A stretch of 50,390 nucleotides of DNA. Source: Bacteroidota bacterium. Its GTDB lineage: Bacteria; Bacteroidota; Bacteroidia; Flavobacteriales_F; PHOS-HE28. The position numbers and the translations under genes are program-made. Shown piece after piece: positions 6,926 through 15,453 of this stretch. The number at the start of each line of letters is the position of its first letter. The stretch's first letter is position 1. The notes below the pieces were generated by a model, which saw nothing but the letters and a program-made list of their open reading frames with translations, did not search any database and was not told where the DNA came from. The stretch is from the NCBI GenBank assembly GCA_018267155.1, contig JAFDZE010000026.1, positions 5,699-56,088 of the forward strand. Reading direction: 5' to 3'.

Positions 6926-9900
6926 ATGAACATTCGCGTCGTTCTCTCCCGGTCAACCCTCGTTGCGTTGTTTTCCGGGCTGCTTTTATGTATCGAGCAG
7001 CCAGTGCAAGCCCAAACGGTTCCTGCGGGTTTCACTGCTTCGCAAGTGATGGGAGGATTCAGCGAGCCGGTGGGCTTCACCTTCGATGCGAACGGGCGCT
7101 GGTACGTGTGGGAACGGGGCGGCAAGGTGTGGATCGTGGAGAACGGGGTGAAACTGAGCCCTCCACTTATTGATCTGTCGGCCGAGGTAGGCGGCTGGCG
7201 CGACCATGGCTTGCTGGGTTTCACGTTGGACCCGAACTTCCTGACCAACGGGAAGATCTACCTGATGTACGCGGTGGACCGGCACCACCTCATGAACTTC
7301 GGTACGGGCAACTACAACCCCGCGACCAACCAGTATTACGCGGCCACCATCATGCGCATCACGCGCTATACGGCGGTCGGCCCCACGTTCAATTCGGTGG
7401 ATCCGGCCAGCCGTACCGTGCTTCTGGGCGAAACGCGCAAGACCGGTGCGATCATGACGCATGAGTCGCACAGTACGGGCCAATTGTGCTTCGGAACGGA
7501 TGGCACGCTGCTCGCCACGATCGGGGATGGGGCCAGCTACAACAGTACCGATGTGGGCAGCGACGCAGGCACGTATTTCGCGCAGGCGCTCACCGATTCG
7601 ATCATGCGGCCCAAGGAGAACGTGGGCGCCTTGCGGTCGCAGTTGGTGGATTGCTTCAACGGCAAGTTGTTGCGAATGGACCCGAACACGGGCAATGGGA
7701 TACCGAGCAACCCATGGTACGATGCCGCCGATCCCCGTGCCCCGCGCAGCCGGGTGTGGGCCTTGGGCCTCCGCAATCCGTTCCGGATGGTGAAACGCCC
7801 GGGCACGGGCAGTACCGATCCAGCAGCGGGCAACCCGGGTGTTTTCTACATCGGTGATGTGGGCTGGGGCACCTGGGAGGATCTGAACGTCTGCACCGAG
7901 GGGGGGCAGAATTTCGGTTGGCCGCTTTTTGAGGGTGGGGACGCGAACGCCTCGTATATGAATGCACTGACCCCGAACCAGGACGCACCGAACCCCTTGT
8001 TCGGTATCAATGGATGCGCGCTGCAGTATTTCCGGTTCCAGGACCTGCTCAAGCAGGACACGCCCATACACCTCAACGGGCATCCGAACCCGTGTGACAA
8101 CAACGTTCAGGTGCCCACGAGCATCCCGCACTTCCACCACACACGCCCGATCATCGATTGGAAACACGGCCAGAACATCAGCCGTAGCATGGGATTCAAC
8201 GGGAACACGGCCGTCACCTACCAGTTGGACGCGCAAGGTGCACCCGTTCCCGGGCCTGCTTTCGCGGGCAATGCCTCGGTAGGCGGATGCTTCATTTCCG
8301 GTCTGGGCTGGCCCGCCGGCTACCAGAATACCTATATGCACGGCGACTACGGTGGTGCTTGGATCAAGCGGTTCACCATGAACGCACAGGATCAACCCGT
8401 GTCGGTGGCCAATTTCGCCGGTGGAGCCGGTGCGGTCGTCTTCGTGAAGGAAGGACTTGATGGTGCGCTCTGGTATGTGCGCTTCGAGTACGGCGCCATC
8501 TGGAAGATCTCCCCGGTGGGGATCACCAACCTGCCCCCGGTTGCGGTAGCCACACAATCCGTACAGTACGGCCCAGGGCCGCTCAGTGTCAATTTCAACG
8601 CATCGGGCAGTACGGACCCCGAGAATGGGCCGCTCACCTACGCTTGGAACTTCGGTGACGGAGGGCAGGCCACAGGAGTGACCACGAACCACACGTTCAC
8701 CCCGGGCAACAGCCAGCCGACCAGCTACACGGTCACGCTTACGGTGACGGACAATGGCGGCCTCACCAACCAGACCACCTTGCTCGTGAGCGTGAACAAC
8801 ACGCCACCCGTGGTGGCCATCACGAGTTTCCCCGATGGGCAATTGTACCCGCCGGGCGTGGATACGACCGTTGCGCTCACCGCTGATGTCACGGATCTGG
8901 AACATGGACCCGGACAACTGGCCTATCAATGGCAGACGATCTTCCACCACAACAACCACACCCACCCGGAGATCCCGGTAGCGGACCCCGTCAGCAGCAC
9001 CGTGATCGGAGGCGAGGGCTGCTACACCGACGTGTTCAATTACGAGGTGAAACTCACGGTTACGGATGCGGGAGGCCTGAGCACCACGGTGATCCACTGG
9101 CTCTATCCGCGGTGCAGCACCATCGCACCCACGGCGATCATCTACTCGGATGTTTCCATCGGCGAAGGGCCACTCAGCGTACAATTCAATGGCGCTGCCA
9201 GTACCGACAACGGGACCATCGTGAATTATACGTGGGATTTCTCCGATGGAACGGGGGCCACCGGTGCGGTCACGTCAAAAACATTCACTGACCCGGGGAC
9301 CTATTATGTCACACTGGTGGTCACCGATGACGTAGGACTGGTGGGCACGGCCACCAAGGTGATCACGGTGATCGACCATCTCCCCCCGCAGTGCGTGGGC
9401 GCCACGGGCAGCATCCAGCGACAGGTGTACACGGGTATCAGCGGAACGGCGATCGCGAACCTCCTGGCCGCCCCCAATTATCCAGCGTCGCCCAGCACGA
9501 CCAACTATCCCACCTCGTTCCAGTCCCCGGTTGACGTGGCCAATGACTACGGAACACGGATGCGCGGGTACATCATCGCCCCGACCACCGGCAATTATAC
9601 GTTCATCGGGGTAGGAGACGATGAGTGCCAAACCTACTTGAGCCTGAATGCGGATCCGCAGTTCAAGCAGTTGATCTGCTCGGTACCCGGCTGGACGAAT
9701 ACCGGCCAGTTGGACAAGTACCCCCAGCAAACGAGTGCAGCGATATCGCTTGTAGCGGGCCGTTACTATTACGTGGAGGTGCTGCACAAGGAAGGGGGTG
9801 GAGGCGACCATGTGTCGTTGTGGTGGCGAACGCCCGGTAACAGCACTGCGGTCGTCATACCGGGCACGGCCCTGGCCCCCTGGCAGGACTGCCCGCCGAG

Positions 9901-10636
9901 CGTGGTGGTCCGCACCAACCTGCAAGGGGCTTTCGTCACATCCAATAACCTGATGCGCGACAACCTGCGTACGGCATCGCTGATCCCATCAACTGAACCG
10001 TTCACCGGGCTCGGTTTCACCCATGCGGGTGGCGGTGGGGGCGAAACGGTCGCGCCTGCACTGCTGCAGGTCACCGGGAAGAACGCGATCGTGGACTGGA
10101 TGCTCGTTGAATTGAGGAACCCCACCACGCCCGGCACCGTCGTGGCCACACGCAGTGCGCTTCTGCAACGGGATGGCGACGTGGTGGGCACCAATGGGCT
10201 TCCGCGTCTGCTCTTCAATGTGCCCAATGGCAATTATCACGTGGCCGTGCGACACCGGAACCACCTTGGCGTGATGACGGGAACGCCCCGTGCGCTGAAT
10301 GCTGATCCGGTCACGGTGGATTTCACCCAACCCACCGCACAGGTGTACGGTACCAGCGCTCGTGCGTCGATCGCACCCGGTCGTGCTGGCCAATGGGCGG
10401 GCAACGTGGTCCGCGATCTCATCGTGAGATACACGGGCACTTCGAACGATCGCGATCCGATCCTCATGACCATTGGATCCACCGTACCGTCGAACACGGT
10501 TCCCGGTTATCTGCCCACCGACGTGAACCTGGATGGGGTAACGAAGTACACGGGTTCGGGCAACGATCGCGACCGCGTGATCCTGACCATCGGTGGCAAC
10601 ACGCCGAACAACACACGCACGGAGCAACTGCCGTAG
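6926..10636 (+). CDS. Large secreted PQQ-type sugar dehydrogenase with PKD, PA14 and repeated C-terminal module
   Basis: A 1236-residue secreted protein. Signal peptide to about residue 30 (ends QPVQAQ). Residues 30-530: glucose/sorbosone dehydrogenase-type six-bladed propeller (GGFSEPVGFTFDANGRWYVW, GDGASYNSTD, ALGLRNPFRMV, FGWPLFEGG), which oxidises sugars with PQQ in relatives. Residues 533-627 and 730-820: PKD domains (YAWNFGDGG, YTWDFSDGT). Residues 627-730: another Ig-like domain. Residues 821-985: PA14-like lectin domain. Residues 985-1135: a beta-domain with GFTHAGGGGGET and VAVRHRNHLGVM. Residues 1135-1236: two repeats containing YTGxxNDRD, the second preceded by DVNLDG, resembling dockerin calcium loops. 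No type A sorting domain is seen, so export and anchoring may rely on this unusual tail. Whether it binds PQQ is untested. Confidence 0.85.
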   Translation: MNIRVVLSRSTLVALFSGLLLCIEQPVQAQTVPAGFTASQVMGGFSEPVGFTFDANGRWYVWERGGKVWIVENGVKLSPPLIDLSAEVGGWRDHGLLGFTLDPNFLTNGKIYLMYAVDRHHLMNFGTGNYNPATNQYYAATIMRITRYTAVGPTFNSVDPASRTVLLGETRKTGAIMTHESHSTGQLCFGTDGTLLATIGDGASYNSTDVGSDAGTYFAQALTDSIMRPKENVGALRSQLVDCFNGKLLRMDPNTGNGIPSNPWYDAADPRAPRSRVWALGLRNPFRMVKRPGTGSTDPAAGNPGVFYIGDVGWGTWEDLNVCTEGGQNFGWPLFEGGDANASYMNALTPNQDAPNPLFGINGCALQYFRFQDLLKQDTPIHLNGHPNPCDNNVQVPTSIPHFHHTRPIIDWKHGQNISRSMGFNGNTAVTYQLDAQGAPVPGPAFAGNASVGGCFISGLGWPAGYQNTYMHGDYGGAWIKRFTMNAQDQPVSVANFAGGAGAVVFVKEGLDGALWYVRFEYGAIWKISPVGITNLPPVAVATQSVQYGPGPLSVNFNASGSTDPENGPLTYAWNFGDGGQATGVTTNHTFTPGNSQPTSYTVTLTVTDNGGLTNQTTLLVSVNNTPPVVAITSFPDGQLYPPGVDTTVALTADVTDLEHGPGQLAYQWQTIFHHNNHTHPEIPVADPVSSTVIGGEGCYTDVFNYEVKLTVTDAGGLSTTVIHWLYPRCSTIAPTAIIYSDVSIGEGPLSVQFNGAASTDNGTIVNYTWDFSDGTGATGAVTSKTFTDPGTYYVTLVVTDDVGLVGTATKVITVIDHLPPQCVGATGSIQRQVYTGISGTAIANLLAAPNYPASPSTTNYPTSFQSPVDVANDYGTRMRGYIIAPTTGNYTFIGVGDDECQTYLSLNADPQFKQLICSVPGWTNTGQLDKYPQQTSAAISLVAGRYYYVEVLHKEGGGGDHVSLWWRTPGNSTAVVIPGTALAPWQDCPPSVVVRTNLQGAFVTSNNLMRDNLRTASLIPSTEPFTGLGFTHAGGGGGETVAPALLQVTGKNAIVDWMLVELRNPTTPGTVVATRSALLQRDGDVVGTNGLPRLLFNVPNGNYHVAVRHRNHLGVMTGTPRALNADPVTVDFTQPTAQVYGTSARASIAPGRAGQWAGNVVRDLIVRYTGTSNDRDPILMTIGSTVPSNTVPGYLPTDVNLDGVTKYTGSGNDRDRVILTIGGNTPNNTRTEQLP

Positions 10637-10657
10637 AGCGGCACTTCATCCGATGGA

Positions 10658-10701
10658 GGTGGGCGCGGCACCGAACGGTGGTGCGCCCACCTTGCTTTTT
10701 T
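10658..10701 (+). terminator. Rho-independent terminator after the large dehydrogenase
   Basis: GGTGGGCGC (10658-10666) pairs with GCGCCCACC (10683-10691); inside, CACC-GAAC-GGTG forms a second stem. TTGC and six T follow. It lies 22 bases past the stop codon and is the clearest intrinsic terminator in the window apart from the tRNA one. Confidence 0.85.
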
Positions 10702-10932
10702 ACCGATGGTCGTCCTTCATCCACAGTGCGAACACCGGCATGGCCCGCATGCAGGCAATGGGGGAGCGGCCCTCCAACGCTGGATCACGGCGTTGAACCC
10801 CGTTTTCGCGCGTGTGTCGAACACACGATCCGGACAACTCGCCAAGCGTGCGGCGTACGTATCGTTCGCCGATAGTTGCCGTGGTCCATGGCATTTGATG
10901 TGGCGAAGGTTCTCGTTGGCCGATACTGGATA

Positions 10933-11066
10933 ATACCATTTCGCGATACGGCATCGTCTGATCGAACCATGATATGTCACGCTGTGCCCGTCGACGGTTC
11001 GGCAAGCTCACCGCTTCGACGGGCGCAGCGTGACATATTGGATGGCCCCTTACTGCGAAATGGTAT
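10933..11066. repeat. Nested palindromic REP/MITE-like element
   Basis: Outer arms ATACCATTTCGC (10933-10944) and GCGAAATGGTAT (11055-11066) are perfect 12-bp inverted repeats. Inner arms of 23 bases (10972-10994 and 11016-11038) match at 22 positions and contain GTCACGCTG...CCCGTCGA, a motif I recognise from dispersed palindromic repeats in Bacteroidota and other genomes. A further CGGT/ACCG stem lies at the centre. The 443-base gap between the terminated dehydrogenase and the PAP2 gene otherwise shows no gene. A related end (18 bases, two mismatches) occurs at 46625. No transposase is adjacent. Confidence 0.8.
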
Positions 11067-11079
11067 GATGCTTTCATGC

Positions 11080-11820
11080 ATGTATGAATACAGGGCTCCT
11101 CCACCACTCTGCGTTGATCCCAGCGACAGGACCTACTTTCGCCGGGTGCATCGCCTCGCAGCGAAGAGCTACTTGATCATGGTCGCCCTGATGGGGCTTC
11201 CTGTGCTGATGATCATCCTGCGTACGGAAAGGTTGGACCTGCACATGGCGATCAACCAGGCACATACGACCTGGGCCGACCCGTTATTCAAGTATGGGAC
11301 CCACTTGGCCGATGGCCTGGTCGCGCTGGGTATCGGCCTGGTGCTGTTGTTGGCGCGATGGCGTCCGTTCCTGTTGTTCGCCGTGAGCACGATCGGCAGT
11401 GCGATCGTTGTACAACTGCTGAAACATACGTTGTTCGCCGATCACGATCGCCCGGGAATGTTCCTGGACCGCATGCCCGGGCTGTACCTGCTGCCCGGGG
11501 TCGAACAATTGCATCACAACAGCTTTCCCAGCGGGCACAGCGCGTGCGCCTTCAGCATGTGCTTCGCCCTGGCGGTGATCATGGAAAGGAGAGGGGTTGC
11601 CGTCCTGCTGGCCATCACGGCGGCCATGCTCGGTTGGTCAAGGATCTACCTGTCCCAGCATTTCGCCGAGGACGTGCTTTGCGGCGCGCTCATCGGCTCG
11701 CTTGTCGGCTGGCTCGCGTACCGCTGGTTGTACACCGGCACATTCTCCCGAAGGCTCTGGCTGAACACGAAGCCGTTCGGTGGAGGATCCACACGATCAG
11801 ACCTGAAGAATGAACCATGA
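11080..11820 (+). CDS. PAP2-superfamily membrane phosphatase
   Basis: About 246 residues with several hydrophobic helices. The three PAP2 signature blocks are present in order: KHTLFADHDRP (K-x6-RP), PSGHSA with the proton-transfer histidine, and SRIYLSQHFAEDV (SR-x5-H-x3-D) with the nucleophile histidine. Such integral membrane enzymes dephosphorylate phosphatidate, undecaprenyl pyrophosphate or related lipid phosphates on the outer face of the inner membrane; the substrate cannot be read from sequence. Start uncertain: ATGs at 11065 and 11068 lie in the right arm of the palindromic repeat, so I prefer 11080; later starts such as the GTG before HRLAAK are possible. An intrinsic hairpin follows directly after the stop. 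Confidence 0.85.
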   Translation: MYEYRAPPPLCVDPSDRTYFRRVHRLAAKSYLIMVALMGLPVLMIILRTERLDLHMAINQAHTTWADPLFKYGTHLADGLVALGIGLVLLLARWRPFLLFAVSTIGSAIVVQLLKHTLFADHDRPGMFLDRMPGLYLLPGVEQLHHNSFPSGHSACAFSMCFALAVIMERRGVAVLLAITAAMLGWSRIYLSQHFAEDVLCGALIGSLVGWLAYRWLYTGTFSRRLWLNTKPFGGGSTRSDLKNEP

Positions 11821-11846
11821 CGAAAGGCGCCCGAAAGCGCCTTTCG
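11821..11846 (+). terminator. Hairpin after the PAP2 gene
   Basis: CGAAAGGCGC, loop CCGAAA, GCGCCTTTCG: a perfect 10-bp stem starting one base after the stop codon. Only a short T stretch lies within the 3' arm, so it could serve the convergent sorbosone-dehydrogenase gene as well. Confidence 0.65.
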
Positions 11847-11947
11847 CTTGCAGGTCCGAGCGGATCTCTCCCTTCCGCTCTTTCCCGAAGACCACCATTC
11901 AGACGAAGGTGGTCCGCAGGGGTCACAGGTCGGATCCGTAAAATGGA

Positions 11948-13072
11948 TCAGGGTGCTTTGTACGTGATCCGGTAGATGCGGTCCCCGGCATCGTCGCTGA
12001 CCAGCATGGACCCATCAGGCAACTCCAGGATGTCCACCGGGCGGCCCCAAGCGGTGCTCCCCTTGAGCCAGCCATCGGCAAAGACCTCGTGATCCACGGT
12101 GCCATCCGCTCTGGGGAAGGCCACCGACACCCGGTAGCCGACCGGGCTGCTGCGGTTCCAACTGCCGTGCTCGGCGATGAACACCGCACCGCGGTACTTT
12201 TCCGGGAACATATCCCCGCGATAGAACCGCATGCCGAGCGGTGCGACGTGGGCGCCGAGCTTGACCACCGGCTTCACATAATCGGCGCAGTTCTTTCCCT
12301 TGCCGAATTCGGGGTCGAGCGTATCGCCCTGGTGGCAGAAGGGGTAGCCGAAGTGCTGACCAACGGCTGTCACGTGGTCCAGCTCGCAACTGGGCGCGTC
12401 GTCGCCCATCCAGTCGCGGCCATTGTCGGTGAACCAGAGTGAAGAATCACGCGGGTCCCAATCAAAGCCGACGGTGTTGCGAACGCCGTGCGCAACGATC
12501 TCCAGCCCGGTCCCATCCAGGTTCATACGTGTGATACTGGCGAACACGCTATCCTCACTCAGGCAGATGTTGCAGGGCGCCCCCACCGGCACATACAGCT
12601 TCTGGTCCGGACCGATCCCGATGAATTTCCACCCGTGATGCGTCTCCTTGGAAAATCCATCGAACACGGTCACAGGGGCAGGAGGGTCGGCCAGGTGGTG
12701 GTCCGGATCGGGCAGCTTGGCGATCAAGTGGATGGCGGAGAAGTAGAGGTCGCCGTCGTGCCAGGCCACACCCACCGGCATCTTGAGGCCCTCCGCAATG
12801 GTGAACACCGTATCGGCCCGGCCATCGTGGTCCCTGTCCGGAAGGGCATAGATCGCGCCGGCACTGTTCGAACCGGCATAAACGATCCCATCCGGACTGT
12901 AGGTCATGGCCCGCACCGAGGGTACGTTCTCCGCGAAGAGCGCGATGCTGAATCCTTCAGGCAGCCGGATGTCCGGCAATTTGGCCGGGCCAGCGAGCAT
13001 GGTGGGTTTGCAAACTCCGCCCGCCAGGATCGGCGCGGCCAGCAGGAGAACGAGTGACTTGGTGAGGGACAT
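11948..13072 (-). CDS. PQQ-dependent sugar (sorbosone-type) dehydrogenase, secreted
   Basis: A 374-residue protein with N-terminal signal sequence (MSLTKSLVLLLAAPILAGG). The body is a GSDH-type propeller: LPEGFSIALFAENVPSVRAM at the start, GLKMPVGVAWHDGDLYFS, HHGWKFIGIGPDQKLYV, RMNLDGTGLEIVAHGVRNTV, FTDNGRDWMGDD, HGSWNRS and STAWGRPVDILELPDGSMLV. Family members oxidise aldoses or sorbosone with PQQ in the periplasm; some have only a structural role. It is a stand-alone domain, unlike the multi-domain relative at 6926-10636, and diverges from the subtilase gene across 65 bases. The start at 13072 is preceded by TACCTTGG with a 4-base gap. Cys in the central PCNICLSED segment could support a disulfide. 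Confidence 0.88.
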   Translation of the reverse strand: MSLTKSLVLLLAAPILAGGVCKPTMLAGPAKLPDIRLPEGFSIALFAENVPSVRAMTYSPDGIVYAGSNSAGAIYALPDRDHDGRADTVFTIAEGLKMPVGVAWHDGDLYFSAIHLIAKLPDPDHHLADPPAPVTVFDGFSKETHHGWKFIGIGPDQKLYVPVGAPCNICLSEDSVFASITRMNLDGTGLEIVAHGVRNTVGFDWDPRDSSLWFTDNGRDWMGDDAPSCELDHVTAVGQHFGYPFCHQGDTLDPEFGKGKNCADYVKPVVKLGAHVAPLGMRFYRGDMFPEKYRGAVFIAEHGSWNRSSPVGYRVSVAFPRADGTVDHEVFADGWLKGSTAWGRPVDILELPDGSMLVSDDAGDRIYRITYKAP

Positions 13073-13076
13073 GGGG

Positions 13077-13084
13077 CCAAGGTA
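13077..13084 (-). promoter_or_regulatory. -7-like element (TACCTTGG) abutting the start
   Basis: TACCTTGG on the minus strand differs from TAnnTTTG at one position and ends 4 bases before the ATG at 13072, again predicting a nearly leaderless transcript. Confidence 0.35.
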
Positions 13085-13137
13085 TCGGATGCGATCGCTC
13101 CGCATGCCCTTACTTCGTGGTGTTCAACTAACCCCGC

Positions 13138-15315
13138 ATGAAGCATCTTCTCGCATTGGTGGCCCTGCTTGTTGCCACTACGCTCCTCGCACAGCCAATG
13201 ATGCCCGCTACCACGCGTGCCGATCTCGAACAACTGCGGGGCATGGCCAAGGCTTCACCCGGACCCGACGCACTGAATCGCGCGGCCCAAGGCCGGTTCC
13301 CCGTGTCCATGGTGCATGGGCGCTGTACCGTAGGGCTGCTGGGCCGCGTGCAAGGCACCTTCGACCCATCGCTGCTGACGGATCCCCATGTGCTGATCGG
13401 ATCCCGTATCGGGAACATCCTTTCATTCAGGGTGGATGCGCACCATCTGGACGCGCTGGATCAGATCCCCGGATTGGAGTACGCAGAGCTGGCCGGTCGC
13501 GTGGTACCGCAGCTGAACAAGGCGGTGGCCTCCATCCATGCCGACAGTGTGCAGCGGGGCATCTGGCTCCCACAGACGTACACGGGCCGCGATGTGCTCA
13601 TCGGGATCACCGACTGGGGCTTCGACTACAGCCATCCGATGTTTTACGACACCACCCTCACCACTTCGCGCGTGCGCGCGGCCTGGGACCAATGGCGGCA
13701 GGCGGGTCCGGCACCGGCGGGCTTCAGCTACGGTACCGAGCTCGCAACCCCTGAAGCGCTCGCCAATGCGGTGTCCGACACGGTGAACGTCTACGGTATG
13801 GCCACGCACGGCACGCACGTGGCCGGCATCGCCGGGGGCAGCGGGGCGGGCACCGTCTACCGGGGCATCGCGTTCGATGCGCAGTACCTCTTCTGTACTT
13901 TCTTGGTGGACGCGGCTGCCGTGCTCGATGCCTTCGCGTGGATGGCCCAGGTGGCCGAACAGGATCAGAAGCGCCTGGTGGTGAACATGAGCTGGGGTCT
14001 CTACTACTTGGGCACGCTCGATGGCAATTCCCTGCTCAGCCAAGCCATTGATGCCTACAGCGATCAGGGTATCACCTTCGTGAACTCGGGCGGCAACAAC
14101 GGCGATGTGAACTTCCACATCAAGAAAACCTTCGCTGAGGATACCCTGCGGTCGCGGATCCAGTTCTACGACTACGCCCAGAACTCGGCCATGTGGGGCC
14201 AGAGCATCACCGCATGGGGCGAACCCGGGGAATCGTTCTCCATCGGTTTTTCCATGACAACCTCCGGCAACACCCTCCTCCACGATTCACCCTGGTTCCA
14301 TAGTCAAACACAGTCCACCTACGTTGATTCCTTCTTCGTGCAGGGCAACGACACGGTCTTCTACAACCTGGCCATGGATGCGGCGCACCCGTTGAATGGA
14401 CGCCCCCATGCCCGGCTGCGGGTGAAGAACAGGGCATCGACGTACCGGATCGTGATGAAAGCCACCGCCAGTACCGGTACCGTGCATTTCTGGAACGTGA
14501 CCGAATTGACCAATGGAGTGGGGAACTGGGGGATGGCCTTCCAGGCGGGGGCTCCCGGCTACACGGCGGGCGACGAGCAATACGGCATCAGCGAACCGGC
14601 CTGTACGGCGAGCTTGATCACCGTTGCCGCGTACAATTCCGATTTCTGGAGCAACGGGAACCTGATCGGAGGCAACATCGCATCGTTCTCCTCCTTTGGC
14701 CCCACGATCGACGAGCGCATGAAACCGGACATCGCGGCGCCGGGGTTGAATGTGGCATCTTCGATCAGCGCCTTCACCGATGACGACTACACGGAGCTGA
14801 CCTCCGTGATGTTCAATGGCGTGGAGTATCCCTTCGCCCGTTTTTCGGGCACCAGCATGGCCGCGCCGATGGTCACCGGAACGGTGGCCCTGATGCTGGA
14901 GGCCGACCCCGACGCCACGCCGAGCGGGATCAAGGCTTTCATCAAGGGCAACGCCCGGACCGATGAGGATACCGGCGTGATCCCGTCGGAGGGCAGCACA
15001 CGCTGGGGCATGGGCAAGTTGAACGCGTACCAGGCCATTGTCCATCAGCTTGGCGTGGTGGCCATGGAAGAAGATGAACGCGACGAACCTTCCGTGTGGC
15101 CCTCCCCGGCGACTTCCACGATCACGCTGCATACAAGGGGCAACGAGCCGTTACGGATAGCCGTGTTCGATGCGATGGGCCGGCGCGTACTGGAGGAGCG
15201 GCACCCATCGGGCGGAACACTGGTACTCGACGTTCAGCGGTGGGCGCCAGGCGTGTACGCACTGCGCATGGAACAAGGCCGCCAGGTGAGGTCCATCCGC
15301 ATAGTGAAGGAATAA
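13138..15315 (+). CDS. Subtilisin-family (S8) serine peptidase with T9SS type A sorting domain
   Basis: A 725-residue secreted protease. Signal peptide MKHLLALVALLVATTLLAQ, then a propeptide-like region to about residue 130. Catalytic triad blocks are GITDWGFDYSHP (Asp159), ATHGTHVAGIAGG (His224) and FSGTSMAAPMVTGTVAL (Ser573); FVNSGGNNGD carries the oxyanion-hole asparagine. A beta-rich insert of roughly 200 residues sits between the oxyanion region and the serine block. Residues from about 650 (VWPSPATSTITL ... GVYALRM ... SIRIVKE) form a T9SS type A C-terminal sorting domain, so the enzyme is expected to be exported by T9SS and attached to or released from the cell surface. The Asp motif D-W-G instead of the usual D-S/T-G is a variant. 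Divergent from the sorbosone-type dehydrogenase. Confidence 0.93.
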   Translation: MKHLLALVALLVATTLLAQPMMPATTRADLEQLRGMAKASPGPDALNRAAQGRFPVSMVHGRCTVGLLGRVQGTFDPSLLTDPHVLIGSRIGNILSFRVDAHHLDALDQIPGLEYAELAGRVVPQLNKAVASIHADSVQRGIWLPQTYTGRDVLIGITDWGFDYSHPMFYDTTLTTSRVRAAWDQWRQAGPAPAGFSYGTELATPEALANAVSDTVNVYGMATHGTHVAGIAGGSGAGTVYRGIAFDAQYLFCTFLVDAAAVLDAFAWMAQVAEQDQKRLVVNMSWGLYYLGTLDGNSLLSQAIDAYSDQGITFVNSGGNNGDVNFHIKKTFAEDTLRSRIQFYDYAQNSAMWGQSITAWGEPGESFSIGFSMTTSGNTLLHDSPWFHSQTQSTYVDSFFVQGNDTVFYNLAMDAAHPLNGRPHARLRVKNRASTYRIVMKATASTGTVHFWNVTELTNGVGNWGMAFQAGAPGYTAGDEQYGISEPACTASLITVAAYNSDFWSNGNLIGGNIASFSSFGPTIDERMKPDIAAPGLNVASSISAFTDDDYTELTSVMFNGVEYPFARFSGTSMAAPMVTGTVALMLEADPDATPSGIKAFIKGNARTDEDTGVIPSEGSTRWGMGKLNAYQAIVHQLGVVAMEEDERDEPSVWPSPATSTITLHTRGNEPLRIAVFDAMGRRVLEERHPSGGTLVLDVQRWAPGVYALRMEQGRQVRSIRIVKE

Positions 15316-15420
15316 CCTGAAGGTCCCGGTGGGGTTATATCCATCCCGAACGTTCACCACTGAACCGCACAGGAACCAAAGTGCTTGCGGGGACGATCAC
15401 GGCGGTTGATGCGTGTACCC

Positions 15421-15428
15421 CATATTCG
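15421..15428 (+). promoter_or_regulatory. -7-like element (CATATTCG)
   Basis: CATATTCG (two mismatches to TAnnTTTG) ends 25 bases before the GTG at 15454. It supports that GTG over in-frame ATGs further upstream. Confidence 0.35.
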
Positions 15429-15453
15429 CCCGGGCCATGAGGCCGCTGGTATC

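Noticed and set aside
6986-9184. Open frame of 732 codons opposite the large dehydrogenase
   Set aside because: Composition is rich in His, Arg and Val without domain structure, while the plus strand has a signal peptide, GSDH and PKD domains in the same place.
11065-11079. ATGs for PAP2 within the repeat arm
   Set aside because: They are part of the palindromic element and not likely to be the ancestral start, although they cannot be excluded.
13810-13860. Possible second protease from the GTHVAG region in another frame
   Set aside because: Only the main frame carries all three catalytic blocks at the spacing expected for subtilases.
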